A stretch of 64,000 bases of DNA from assembly GCA_032622095.1 (NCBI GenBank), contig CP136064.1:1860001-1924000 (forward strand), read 5' to 3'. The notes below the pieces were generated by a model, which saw nothing but the letters and a program-made list of their open reading frames with translations, was not told the origin of the DNA and ran no database searches. Made by a program: the position numbers and the translations under genes. Source of the stretch: Siphonodentalium dalli. Lineage: Eukaryota; Mollusca; Scaphopoda; Gadilida; Siphonodentaliidae. Numbering within the stretch: position 1 is the first letter of the stretch; every line of letters starts with the position of its first letter. Positions 1 through 10,763 of this stretch are shown here, piece after piece.

Positions 1-38
1 AAGGGGTATCTGATTTAGACTGGTTCCATGGTGGAGTA

Positions 39-110
39 CGGTTGGATATTTTCAATTTGGCGCATGTTTCTCCATACCGCGCCATGTCAAATCTGGCCAT
101 ATCCGAATCG
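39..110. other. CpG-bearing conserved core of the monomer
   Basis: All six CpGs of the monomer lie here (39, 61, 78, 80, 104 and 109), and none lies in the other 157 bp. The right half ('ccataccgcgccatgtc') is almost invariant across the window. CpG-loss variants are few: G to A at 40 in some C and H copies, 'ggcacatg' in three A copies, 'tctgaatc' in three D copies and 'cgcaccatg' in one. Observed over expected CpG for this copy is 6 to 8.4, about 0.7. Confidence 0.7.
58..84. other. 6-bp dyad around a 15-nt loop in the monomer core
   Basis: TGGCGC at 58-63 is the exact reverse complement of GCGCCA at 79-84, separated by 15 nt. It is present in most of the 279 copies. In class C copies T replaces G at monomer position 59, which breaks the outer part of the left arm. 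It could form a small hairpin or cruciform or be a symmetric protein-binding site. No function can be shown from sequence alone, and a 6-bp arm can arise by chance. Confidence 0.55.
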
Positions 111-163
111 GGTTGTCATTTACAATGTTTACAGAAAACAAATATCTTCATGTTGGAATGCAA

Positions 164-206
164 ATGTATGTTTAAAGGAACAGATGTATCTCAACTTAAA
201 GGAACA
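164..206 (+). repeat. Degenerate internal sub-repeat within the monomer
   Basis: ATGTAT occurs at 164-169 and 184-189, and TTAAAGG at 172-178 and 196-202, each followed by a short AC-rich tail. A third related stretch, 'caactttaagggg', spans the monomer junction near 224-236. This suggests that the 3' part of the monomer grew by an old short tandem duplication of about 20-30 bp that later diverged. The match is imperfect and short, so this is an inference. Confidence 0.45.
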
Positions 207-687
207 TAAGTAACACAGTCACCAACTTTAAGTGGTATCTGCTATAGACTGGTTCCATGGTGGAGTACGGTTGGATATTTTCAATTTGGCGCATGTTTCT
301 CCATACCGCGCCATGTCAAATCTGGCCATATCCGAATCGGGTTGTCATTTACAATGAGTGCAGAAAATATATATCTTCATGTTGGAATGCAAATGTATGT
401 TTAAAGGAACAGATGTATCTCAACTTAAAGGGACATAACTAACACAGTCACCAACTTTAAGGGGTATCTGCTATAGACTGGTTACATGGTGGAGTACGGT
501 TGGATATTTTCAATTTGGCGTATGTTTCTCCATACCGCGCCATGTCAAATCTGGCCATATCCGAATCGGGTTGTCATTTACAATGTCTACAGAAAACAAA
601 TATCTTCATGTTGGAATGCAAATGTATGTTTAAAGGAACAGATGTATCTCAACTTAAAGGGACATAAGTAACACAGTCACCAACTTT

Positions 688-916
688 AAGGGGTGTCTGA
701 TATAGACTGGTTCCATGGTGGAGTACGGTTGGATATTTTCAATTTTGCGCATGTTTCTCCATACCGCGCCATGTCAATTCTGGCCATATCCGAATCGGGT
801 TGTCATTTACAATGACTACAGAAAATAAATATCTTCATGTTGGAATGCAAATGTACGTTTAAAGGAACAGATGTATCTCAACTTAAAGGGACATAAGTAA
901 CACAGTCACCAACTTT
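688..916 (+). repeat. D monomer with an internal class C patch
   Basis: Both flanks are D-type ('tgtctgatata' and 'ccatgg' at the 5' end, 'tcaattctgg' and 'gactacag' downstream), but T59 ('aattttgcgc') is a class C marker. A short conversion tract or a recurrent single change would both explain it. Confidence 0.6.
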
Positions 917-1832
917 AAGGGGTGTCTGCTATAGACTGGTTCCATGGTGGAGTACGGTTGGATATTTTCAATTTGGCGCATGTTTCTCCATACCGCGCCA
1001 TGTCAAATCTGGCCATATCCGAATCGGGTTGTCATTTACAATGACTACAGAAAATAAATATCTTCATGTTGGAATGCAAATGTATGTTTAAAGGAACAGA
1101 TGTATCTCAACTTAAAGGGACATAAATAACACAGTCACCAACTTTAAGGGGTATCTGCTATAGACTGGTTCCATGGTGGAGTACGGTTGGATATTTTCAA
1201 TTTGGCGCATGTTTCTCCATACCGCGCCATGTCAAATCTGGCCATATCCGAATCGGGTTGTCATTTACAATGACTGCAGAAAATATATATCTTCATGTTG
1301 GAATGCAAATGTATGTTTAAAGGAACAGATGTATCTCAACTTAAAGGGACATAAATAACACAGTCACCAACTTTAAGGGGTATCTGCTATAGACTGGTTA
1401 CATGGTGGAGTACAGTTGGATATTTTCAATTTTGCGCATGTTTCTCCATACCGCGCCATGTCAAATCTGGCCATATCCGAATCGGGTTGTCATTTACAAT
1501 GACTGCAGAAAATAAATATCTTCATGTTGGAATGCAAATGTATGTTTAAAGGAACAGATGTATCTCAACTTAAAGGGACATAAATAACACAATCACCAAC
1601 TTTAAGGGGTATCTGCTATAGACTGGTTCCATGGTGGAGTACTGTTGGATATTTTCAATTTGGCGCATGTTTTTCCATACCGCGCCATGTCAAATCTGGC
1701 CATATCCGAATCGAGTTGTCATTTACAATGACTACAGAAAATAGATATCTTCTTGTTGGAATGCAAAAGTATGTTTAAAGGAACAGATGTAACTCAACTT
1801 AAAGGGACATAAGTAACACAGTCACCAACTTT

Positions 1833-2061
1833 AAGGGGTATCTGATTTAGACTGGTTCCATGGTGGAGTACGGTTGGATATTTTCAATTTGGCGCATGTT
1901 TCTCCATACCGCGCCATGTCAAATCTGGCCATATCCGAATCGGGTTGTCATTTACAATGTCTACAGAAAACAAATATCTTCATGTTGGAATGCAAATGTA
2001 TGTTTAAAGGAACAGATGTATCTCAACTTAAAGGGACATAAGTAACACAGTCACCAACTTT
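1833..2061 (+). repeat. Class A monomer (exemplar): cassette opener
   Basis: The marks are 'tatctgattt' at 7-16, C at 129 (T in a few copies) with 'tctacag', and C at 139 ('aaaacaaat'), which keeps the 61-codon frame open. I count 36 A monomers. Nearly all follow a G, M or O monomer, so A marks the start of most HOR cassettes. Sub-variants have A203 ('ggaacat'), 'ggcacatg' at 59-66 with 'ggggcat' (13054, 21985, 26793), or 'cagttgt' at 181-187 (29312, 33205). Confidence 0.9.
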
Positions 2062-2290
2062 AAGGGGTATCTGCTATAGACTGGTTCCATGGTGGAGTAC
2101 GGTTGGATATTTTCAATTTGGCGCATGTTTCTCCATACCGCGCCATGTCAAATCTGGCCATATCCGAATCGGGTTGTCATTTACAATGACTGCAGAAAAT
2201 ATATATCTTCATGTTGGAATGCAAATGTATGTTTAAATGAACAGATGTATCTCAACTTAAAGGGACATAACTAACACAGTCACCAACTTT
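2062..2290 (+). repeat. Class B monomer (exemplar)
   Basis: The marks are 'tatctgctata', 'ccatgg', 'gactgcag' at 127-134, 'aaaatatatat' at 135-145 and usually 'cataactaac' at 205-214. It almost always follows A and precedes C. Sub-variants have T177 ('aaatgaac'), C67 ('catgcttctcc'), an extra A near 164 (13969, 27708, 54030, 57236), or 'gagtgcag' and 'ggctgcag' at 127-134. Confidence 0.9.
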
Positions 2291-2519
2291 AAGGGGTATC
2301 TGCTATAGACTGGTTACATGGTGGAGTACGGTTGGATATTTTCAATTTTGCGCATGTTTCTCCATACCGCGCCATGTCAAATCTGGCCATATCCGAATCG
2401 GGTTGTCATTTACAATGACTGCAGAAAATAAATATCTTCATGTTGGAATGCAAAGGTATGTTTAAAGGAACAGATGTATCTCAACTTAAAGGGACATAAG
2501 TAACACAGTCACCAACTTT
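2291..2519 (+). repeat. Class C monomer (exemplar)
   Basis: The marks are A26 ('ttacatgg'), T59 ('aattttgcgc') and 'gactgcagaaaataaat'. G165 ('caaaggtatg') is common. One sub-lineage has A102 ('ataaccg') instead, at 3894, 7100, 9619, 16031, 18321, 23129 and 49910. C normally follows B. The T59 change disrupts the TGGCGC dyad arm. Confidence 0.9.
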
Positions 2520-2977
2520 AAGGGGTGTCTGATATAGACTGGTTCCATGGTGGAGTACGGTTGGATATTTTCAATTTGGCGCATGTTTCTCCATACCGCG
2601 CCATGTCAATTCTGGCCATATCCGAATCGGGTTGTCATTTACAATGACTACAGAAAATAAATATCTACATGTTGGAATGCAAATGTATGTTTAAAGGAAC
2701 AGATGTATCTCAACTTAAAGGGACATAAGTAACACAGTCACCAACTTTAAGGGGTATCTGCTATAGACTGGTTCCATGGTGGAGTACGGTTGGATATTTT
2801 CAATTTGGCGCATGTTTCTCCATACCGCGCCATGTCAAATCTGGCAATATCCGAATCGGGTTGTCATTTACAATGACTGCAGAAAATAAATATCTTCATG
2901 TTGGAATGCAAATGTTTGTTTAAAGGAACAGATGTATCTCAACTTAAAGGGACATAAGTAACACAGTCACCAACTTT

Positions 2978-3206
2978 AAGGGGTGTCTGATATAGACTGG
3001 TTCCATGGTGGAGTACGGTTGGATATTTTCAATTTGGCGCATGTTTCTCCATACCGCGCCATGTCAAATCTGGCAATATCCGAATCGGGTTGTCATTTAC
3101 AATGACTGCAGAAAATAAATATCTTCATGTTGGAATGCAAATGTTTGTTTAAAGGAACAGATGTATCTCAACTTAAAGGGACATAAGTAACACAGTCACC
3201 AACTTT
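2978..3206 (+). repeat. Class E-prime monomer: D-like 5' end on an E body
   Basis: It begins 'tgtctgatata' like D, but from position 91 on it matches the E copy immediately before it, including A98 and T168. It is therefore a D/E hybrid. It occurs only in the 1833-10763 HOR, at 2978, 6184 and 8703. Confidence 0.8.
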
Positions 3207-4122
3207 AAGGGGTGTCTGATATAGACTGGTTCCATGGTGGAGTACGGTTGGATATTTTCAATTTGGCGCATGTTTCTCCATACCGCGCCATGTCAATTCT
3301 GGCCATATCCGAATCGGGTTGTCATTTACAATGACTACAGAAAATAAATATCTTCATGTTGGAATGCAAATGTATGTTTAAAGGAACAGATGTCTCTCAA
3401 CTTAAAGGGACATAAGTACTACAGTCACCAACTTTAAGGGGTGTCTGCTATAGACTGGTTCCATGGTGGAGTACGGTTGGATATTTTCAATTTGGCGCAT
3501 GTTTCTCCATACCGCGCCATGTCAAATCTGGCCATATCCGAATCGGGTTGTCATTTACAATGACTACAGAAAATAAATATCTTCATGTTGGAATGCAAAT
3601 GTATGTTTAAAGGAACAGATGTATCTCAACTTAAAGGGACATAAATAACACAGTCACCAACTTTAAGGGGTATCTGCTATAGACTGGTTCCATGGTGGAG
3701 TACGGTTGGATATTTTCAATTTGGCGCATGTTTTTCCATACCGCGCCATGTCAAATCTGGCCATATCCGAATCGAGTTGTCATTTACAATGACTACAGAA
3801 AATAGATATCTTCTTGTTGGAATGCAAAAGTATGTTTAAAGGAACAGATGTAACTCAACTTAAAGGGACATAAGTAACACAGTCACCAACTTTAAGGGGT
3901 ATCTGCTATAGACTGGTTACATGGTGGAGTACGGTTGGATATTTTCAATTTTGCGCATGTTTCTCCATACCGCGCCATGTCAAATCTGGCCATAACCGAA
4001 TCGGGTTGTCATTTACAATGACTGCAGAAAATAAATATCTTCATGTTGGAATGCAAATGTATGTTTAAAGGAACAGATGTATCTCAACTTAAAGGGACAT
4101 AAGTAACACAGTCACCAACTTA

Positions 4123-4351
4123 AAGAGGTGTCTGATTTAGACTGGTTCCATGGTGGAGTACAGTTGGATATTTTCTATTTGGCGCATGTTTCTCCATACC
4201 GCGCCATGTCAATTCTGGCCATATCCGAATCGGGTTGTCATTTACAATGACTACAGAAAATAGATATCTTCATGTTGGAATGCAAATGCATGTTTAAAGG
4301 AACAGTTGTATCTCAAATTAAAGGGACATAAGTAACACAGTCACCAACTTT
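4123..4351 (+). repeat. Class H monomer (exemplar)
   Basis: The marks are an 'acttaaagagg' junction, 'tgtctgattt', 'acagttgg', T54 ('tctatttgg'), T91, 'aatgcatg' and 'cagttgtatctcaaatta'. It always follows an 'ataaccg' C monomer: 4123, 7329, 9848, 18550 and 23358. The two right-hand copies have 'aaataaat' where the three left-hand copies have 'aaatagat'. Confidence 0.88.
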
Positions 4352-5038
4352 AATGGGTGTCTGATATAGACTGGTTCCATGGTGGAGTACGGTTGGATAT
4401 TTTCAATTTGGCGCATGTTTCTCCATACCGCGCCATGTCAATTCTGGCCATATCCGAATCGGGTTGTCATTTACAATGACTACAGAAAATAAATATCTTC
4501 ATGTTGGAATGCAAATGTATGTTTAAAGGAACAGATGTATCTCAACTTAAAGGGACATAAGTAACACAGTCACCAACTTTAAGGGGTGTCTGCTATAGAC
4601 TGGTTCCATGGTGGAGTACGGTTGGATATTTTCAATTTGGCGCATGTTTCTCCATACCGCGCCATGTCAAATCTGGCCATATCCGAATCGGGTTGTCATT
4701 TACAATGACTACAGAAAATAAATATCTTCATGTTGGAATGCAAATGTATGTTTAAAGGAACAGATGTATCTCAACTTAAAGGGACATAAATAGCACAATC
4801 ACCAACTTTAAGGGGTATCTGCTATAGACTGGTTCCATGGTGGAGTACTGTTGGATATTTTCAATTTGGCGCATGTTTTTCCATACCGCGCCATGTCAAA
4901 TCTGGCCATATCCGAATCGAGTTGTCATTTACAATGACTACAGAAAATAGATATCTTCTTGTTGGAATGCAAAAGTATGTTTAAAGGAACAGATGAAACT
5001 CAACTTAAAGGGACATAAGTAACACAGTCACCAACTTT

Positions 5039-8000
5039 AAGGGGTATCTGATTTAGACTGGTTCCATGGTGGAGTACGGTTGGATATTTTCAATTTGGCG
5101 CATGTTTCTCCATACCGCGCCATGTCAAATCTGGCCATATCCGAATCGGGTTGTCATTTACAATGTCTACAGAAAACAAATATCTTCATGTTGGAATGCA
5201 AATGTATGTTTAAAGGAACAGATGTATCTCAACTTAAAGGGACATAAGTAACACAGTCACCAACTTTAAGGGGTATCTGCTATAGACTGGTTCCATGGTG
5301 GAGTACGGTTGGATATTTTCAATTTGGCGCATGTTTCTCCATACCGCGCCATGTCAAATCTGGCCATATCCGAATCGGGTTGTCATTTACAATGACTGCA
5401 GAAAATATATATCTTCATGTTGGAATGCAAATGTATGTTTAAATGAACAGATGTATCTCAACTTAAAGGGACATAACTAACACAGTCACCAACTTTAAGG
5501 GGTATCTGCTATAGACTGGTTACATGGTGGAGTACGGTTGGATATTTTCAATTTTGCGCATGTTTCTCCATACCGCGCCATGTCAAATCTGGCCATATCC
5601 GAATCGGGTTGTCATTTACAATGACTGCAGAAAATAAATATCTTCATGTTGGAATGCAAAGGTATGTTTAAAGGAACAGATGTATCTCAACTTAAAGGGA
5701 CATAAGTAACACAGTCACCAACTTTAAGGGGTGTCTGATATAGACTGGTTCCATGGTGGAGTACGGTTGGATATTTTCAATTTGGCGCATGTTTCTCCAT
5801 ACCGCGCCATGTCAATTCTGGCCATATCCGAATCGGGTTGTCATTTACAATGACTACAGAAAATAAATATCTACATGTTGGAATGCAAATGTATGTTTAA
5901 AGGAACAGATGTATCTCAACTTAAAGGGACATAAGTAACACAGTCACCAACTTTAAGGGGTATCTGCTATAGACTGGTTCCATGGTGGAGTACGGTTGGA
6001 TATTTTCAATTTGGCGCATGTTTCTCCATACCGCGCCATGTCAAATCTGGCAATATCCGAATCGGGTTGTCATTTACAATGACTGCAGAAAATAAATATC
6101 TTCATGTTGGAATGCAAATGTTTGTTTAAAGGAACAGATGTATCTCAACTTAAAGGGACATAAGTAACACAGTCACCAACTTTAAGGGGTGTCTGATATA
6201 GACTGGTTCCATGGTGGAGTACGGTTGGATATTTTCAATTTGGCGCATGTTTCTCCATACCGCGCCATGTCAAATCTGGCAATATCCGAATCGGGTTGTC
6301 ATTTACAATGACTGCAGAAAATAAATATCTTCATGTTGGAATGCAAATGTTTGTTTAAAGGAACAGATGTATCTCAACTTAAAGGGACATAAGTAACACA
6401 GTCACCAACTTTAAGGGGTGTCTGATATAGACTGGTTCCATGGTGGAGTACGGTTGGATATTTTCAATTTGGCGCATGTTTCTCCATACCGCGCCATGTC
6501 AATTCTGGCCATATCCGAATCGGGTTGTCATTTACAATGACTACAGAAAATAAATATCTTCATGTTGGAATGCAAATGTATGTTTAAAGGAACAGATGTC
6601 TCTCAACTTAAAGGGACATAAGTACTACAGTCACCAACTTTAAGGGGTGTCTGCTATAGACTGGTTCCATGGTGGAGTACGGTTGGATATTTTCAATTTG
6701 GCGCATGTTTCTCCATACCGCGCCATGTCAAATCTGGCCATATCCGAATCGGGTTGTCATTTACAATGACTACAGAAAATAAATATCTTCATGTTGGAAT
6801 GCAAATGTATGTTTAAAGGAACAGATGTATCTCAACTTAAAGGGACATAAATAACACAGTCACCAACTTTAAGGGGTATCTGCTATAGACTGGTTCCATG
6901 GTGGAGTACGGTTGGATATTTTCAATTTGGCGCATGTTTTTCCATACCGCGCCATGTCAAATCTGGCCATATCCGAATCGAGTTGTCATTTACAATGACT
7001 ACAGAAAATAGATATCTTCTTGTTGGAATGCAAAAGTATGTTTAAAGGAACAGATGTAACTCAACTTAAAGGGACATAAGTAACACAGTCACCAACTTTA
7101 AGGGGTATCTGCTATAGACTGGTTACATGGTGGAGTACGGTTGGATATTTTCAATTTTGCGCATGTTTCTCCATACCGCGCCATGTCAAATCTGGCCATA
7201 ACCGAATCGGGTTGTCATTTACAATGACTGCAGAAAATAAATATCTTCATGTTGGAATGCAAATGTATGTTTAAAGGAACAGATGTATCTCAACTTAAAG
7301 GGACATAAGTAACACAGTCACCAACTTAAAGAGGTGTCTGATTTAGACTGGTTCCATGGTGGAGTACAGTTGGATATTTTCTATTTGGCGCATGTTTCTC
7401 CATACCGCGCCATGTCAATTCTGGCCATATCCGAATCGGGTTGTCATTTACAATGACTACAGAAAATAGATATCTTCATGTTGGAATGCAAATGCATGTT
7501 TAAAGGAACAGTTGTATCTCAAATTAAAGGGACATAAGTAACACAGTCACCAACTTTAATGGGTGTCTGATATAGACTGGTTCCATGGTGGAGTACGGTT
7601 GGATATTTTCAATTTGGCGCATGTTTCTCCATACCGCGCCATGTCAATTCTGGCCATATCCGAATCGGGTTGTCATTTACAATGACTACAGAAAATAAAT
7701 ATCTTCATGTTGGAATGCAAATGTATGTTTAAAGGAACAGATGTATCTCAACTTAAAGGGACATAAGTAACACAGTCACCAACTTTAAGGGGTGTCTGCT
7801 ATAGACTGGTTCCATGGTGGAGTACGGTTGGATATTTTCAATTTGGCGCATGTTTCTCCATACCGCGCCATGTCAAATCTGGCCATATCCGAATCGGGTT
7901 GTCATTTACAATGACTACAGAAAATAAATATCTTCATGTTGGAATGCAAATGTATGTTTAAAGGAACAGATGTATCTCAACTTAAAGGGACATAAATAGC

Positions 8001-8244
8001 ACAATCACCAACTTTAAGGGGTATCTGCTATAGACTGGTTCCATGGTGGAGTACTGTTGGATATTTTCAATTTGGCGCATGTTTTTCCATACCGCGCCAT
8101 GTCAAATCTGGCCATATCCGAATCGAGTTGTCATTTACAATGACTACAGAAAATAGATATCTTCTTGTTGGAATGCAAAAGTATGTTTAAAGGAACAGAT
8201 GAAACTCAACTTAAAGGGACATAAGTAACACAGTCACCAACTTT
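5039..8244 (+). repeat. 14-monomer HOR type 1, copy 2
   Basis: It has the same 14 classes and private markers as the copy at 1833, in the same register with an offset of exactly 3206 bp. I saw no tracked difference between the two copies, though I did not align them base by base. Confidence 0.95.
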
Positions 8245-10763
8245 AAGGGGTATCTGATTTAGACTGGTTCCATGGTGGAGTACGGTTGGATATTTTCAAT
8301 TTGGCGCATGTTTCTCCATACCGCGCCATGTCAAATCTGGCCATATCCGAATCGGGTTGTCATTTACAATGTTTACAGAAAACAAATATCTTCATGTTGG
8401 AATGCAAATGTATGTTTAAAGGAACAGATGTATCTCAACTTAAAGGGACATAAGTAACACAGTCACCAACTTTAAGGGGTATCTGCTATAGACTGGTTCC
8501 ATGGTGGAGTACGGTTGGATATTTTCAATTTGGCGCATGTTTCTCCATACCGCGCCATGTCAAATCTGGCAATATCCGAATCGGGTTGTCATTTACAATG
8601 ACTGCAGAAAATAAATATCTTCATGTTGGAATGCAAATGTTTGTTTAAAGGAACAGATGTATCTCAACTTAAAGGGACATAAGTAACACAGTCACCAACT
8701 TTAAGGGGTGTCTGATATAGACTGGTTCCATGGTGGAGTACGGTTGGATATTTTCAATTTGGCGCATGTTTCTCCATACCGCGCCATGTCAAATCTGGCA
8801 ATATCCGAATCGGGTTGTCATTTACAATGACTGCAGAAAATAAATATCTTCATGTTGGAATGCAAATGTTTGTTTAAAGGAACAGATGTATCTCAACTTA
8901 AAGGGACATAAGTAACACAGTCACCAACTTTAAGGGGTGTCTGATATAGACTGGTTCCATGGTGGAGTACGGTTGGATATTTTCAATTTGGCGCATGTTT
9001 CTCCATACCGCGCCATGTCAATTCTGGCCATATCCGAATCGGGTTGTCATTTACAATGACTACAGAAAATAAATATCTTCATGTTGGAATGCAAATGTAT
9101 GTTTAAAGGAACAGATGTCTCTCAACTTAAAGGGACATAAGTACTACAGTCACCAACTTTAAGGGGTGTCTGCTATAGACTGGTTCCATGGTGGAGTACG
9201 GTTGGATATTTTCAATTTGGCGCATGTTTCTCCATACCGCGCCATGTCAAATCTGGCCATATCCGAATCGGGTTGTCATTTACAATGACTACAGAAAATA
9301 AATATCTTCATGTTGGAATGCAAATGTATGTTTAAAGGAACAGATGTATCTCAACTTAAAGGGACATAAATAACACAGTCACCAACTTTAAGGGGTATCT
9401 GCTATAGACTGGTTCCATGGTGGAGTACGGTTGGATATTTTCAATTTGGCGCATGTTTTTCCATACCGCGCCATGTCAAATCTGGCCATATCCGAATCGA
9501 GTTGTCATTTACAATGACTACAGAAAATAGATATCTTCTTGTTGGAATGCAAAAGTATGTTTAAAGGAACAGATGTAACTCAACTTAAAGGGACATAAGT
9601 AACACAGTCACCAACTTTAAGGGGTATCTGCTATAGACTGGTTACATGGTGGAGTACGGTTGGATATTTTCAATTTTGCGCATGTTTCTCCATACCGCGC
9701 CATGTCAAATCTGGCCATAACCGAATCGGGTTGTCATTTACAATGACTGCAGAAAATAAATATCTTCATGTTGGAATGCAAATGTATGTTTAAAGGAACA
9801 GATGTATCTCAACTTAAAGGGACATAAGTAACACAGTCACCAACTTAAAGAGGTGTCTGATTTAGACTGGTTCCATGGTGGAGTACAGTTGGATATTTTC
9901 TATTTGGCGCATGTTTCTCCATACCGCGCCATGTCAATTCTGGCCATATCCGAATCGGGTTGTCATTTACAATGACTACAGAAAATAGATATCTTCATGT
10001 TGGAATGCAAATGCATGTTTAAAGGAACAGTTGTATCTCAAATTAAAGGGACATAAGTAACACAGTCACCAACTTTAATGGGTGTCTGATATAGACTGGT
10101 TCCATGGTGGAGTACGGTTGGATATTTTCAATTTGGCGCATGTTTCTCCATACCGCGCCATGTCAATTCTGGCCATATCCGAATCGGGTTGTCATTTACA
10201 ATGACTACAGAAAATAAATATCTTCATGTTGGAATGCAAATGTATGTTTAAAGGAACAGATGTATCTCAACTTAAAGGGACATAAGTAACACAGTCACCA
10301 ACTTTAAGGGGTGTCTGCTATAGACTGGTTCCATGGTGGAGTACGGTTGGATATTTTCAATTTGGCGCATGTTTCTCCATACCGCGCCATGTCAAATCTG
10401 GCCATATCCGAATCGGGTTGTCATTTACAATGACTACAGAAAATAAATATCTTCATGTTGGAATGCAAATGTATGTTTAAAGGAACAGATGTATCTCAAC
10501 TTAAAGGGACATAAATAGCACAATCACCAACTTTAAGGGGTATCTGCTATAGACTGGTTCCATGGTGGAGTACTGTTGGATATTTTCAATTTGGCGCATG
10601 TTTTTCCATACCGCGCCATGTCAAATCTGGCCATATCCGAATCGAGTTGTCATTTACAATGACTACAGAAAATAGATATCTTCTTGTTGGAATGCAAAAG
10701 TATGTTTAAAGGAACAGATGAAACTCAACTTAAAGGGACATAAGTAACACAGTCACCAACTTT
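8245..10763 (+). repeat. HOR type 1, copy 3, shortened to 11 monomers: A E E' D F G C H D F G
   Basis: After the opening A the sequence goes straight to the 'ggcaatatcc' E monomer. B, C and the 'ctacatg' D (687 bp) are missing, and the offset to the previous copy falls from 3206 to 2519 bp. The A here has T129 rather than C129, so the breakpoint copy also differs in A sub-lineage. The deletion is in perfect monomer register. Confidence 0.93.

Larger units (their letters stand above)
28..213 (+). other. 61-codon open frame recurring in 89 monomers; probably not a gene
   Basis: An ATG at monomer position 28 opens a 61-codon frame beginning MVEYGWIFSIW. It is intact in 89 of 279 full monomers by class: all A, I, J, Q and R copies and most B copies, two of which lose the first ATG and start one codon in at 60 codons. 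The other classes carry TAA or TAG at positions 139-141 and end after about 37 codons. Differences among open copies include non-synonymous blocks (VYRKQ versus DCRKY). The unit length (229 = 3 x 76 + 1) prevents read-through into a repeat protein. There is no ribosome-binding or splice context, signal peptide or known domain. Openness follows monomer ancestry rather than coding constraint, so I do not call a CDS. Confidence 0.85.
1..229 (+). repeat. Satellite monomer, first copy, used as coordinate frame
   Basis: This copy defines the numbering used throughout: it begins at 'aaggggtatctg' and ends at 'caccaacttt'. It is 88 G/C of 229 (about 38 percent), with 41 C and 47 G. Positions 71-90 and 106-127 hardly vary across the window, while 7-30, 53-70, 128-153, 164-189 and 203-218 carry the class-defining changes. 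This copy is class A with the rarer T at 129, shared only with the A copies at 8245, 10764, 19466 and 24274, and with A at 203 ('ggaacat'). Confidence 0.97.
1..1832 (+). repeat. Left-edge mixed segment, 8 monomers: A B A* D F B C G
   Basis: The opening A, B (gagtgcag) and A* match the start of the cassettes at 10764, 19466 and 24274, so this is probably a truncated relative of them. A* (459-687) is a C/A hybrid: C-type 5' end ('ttacatgg'), 'ggcgtatg', then an A body. The D at 688-916 carries a C-type patch. Confidence 0.85.
1833..5038 (+). repeat. 14-monomer HOR type 1, copy 1: A B C D E E' D F G C H D F G
   Basis: The unit is 3206 bp (14 x 229). Class order and private markers recur at 5039: 'ctacatgttgg' in the first D, 'tgtctctc' with 'gtactacag' in the second D, 'ataaccg' C, H, and 'gatgaaactc' in the last G. 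The copies look identical at every marker I tracked, which implies recent duplication. Confidence 0.95.

Noticed and set aside
45-58. TATA-like promoter 'ggatattttcaa'
   Set aside because: AT-rich stretches are expected at this composition, and there is no associated start, initiator or downstream gene.
96-115. CENP-B box
   Set aside because: The stretch 'aatcggg' resembles the 3' half of the canonical box, but the required TTCG half is absent at the right spacing on either strand.
135-145. Microsatellite (AT)n in class B, I, J, Q and R copies
   Set aside because: Only about four AT steps ('aaaatatatat'), fixed in length within classes, so it is a class marker rather than an independent repeat.
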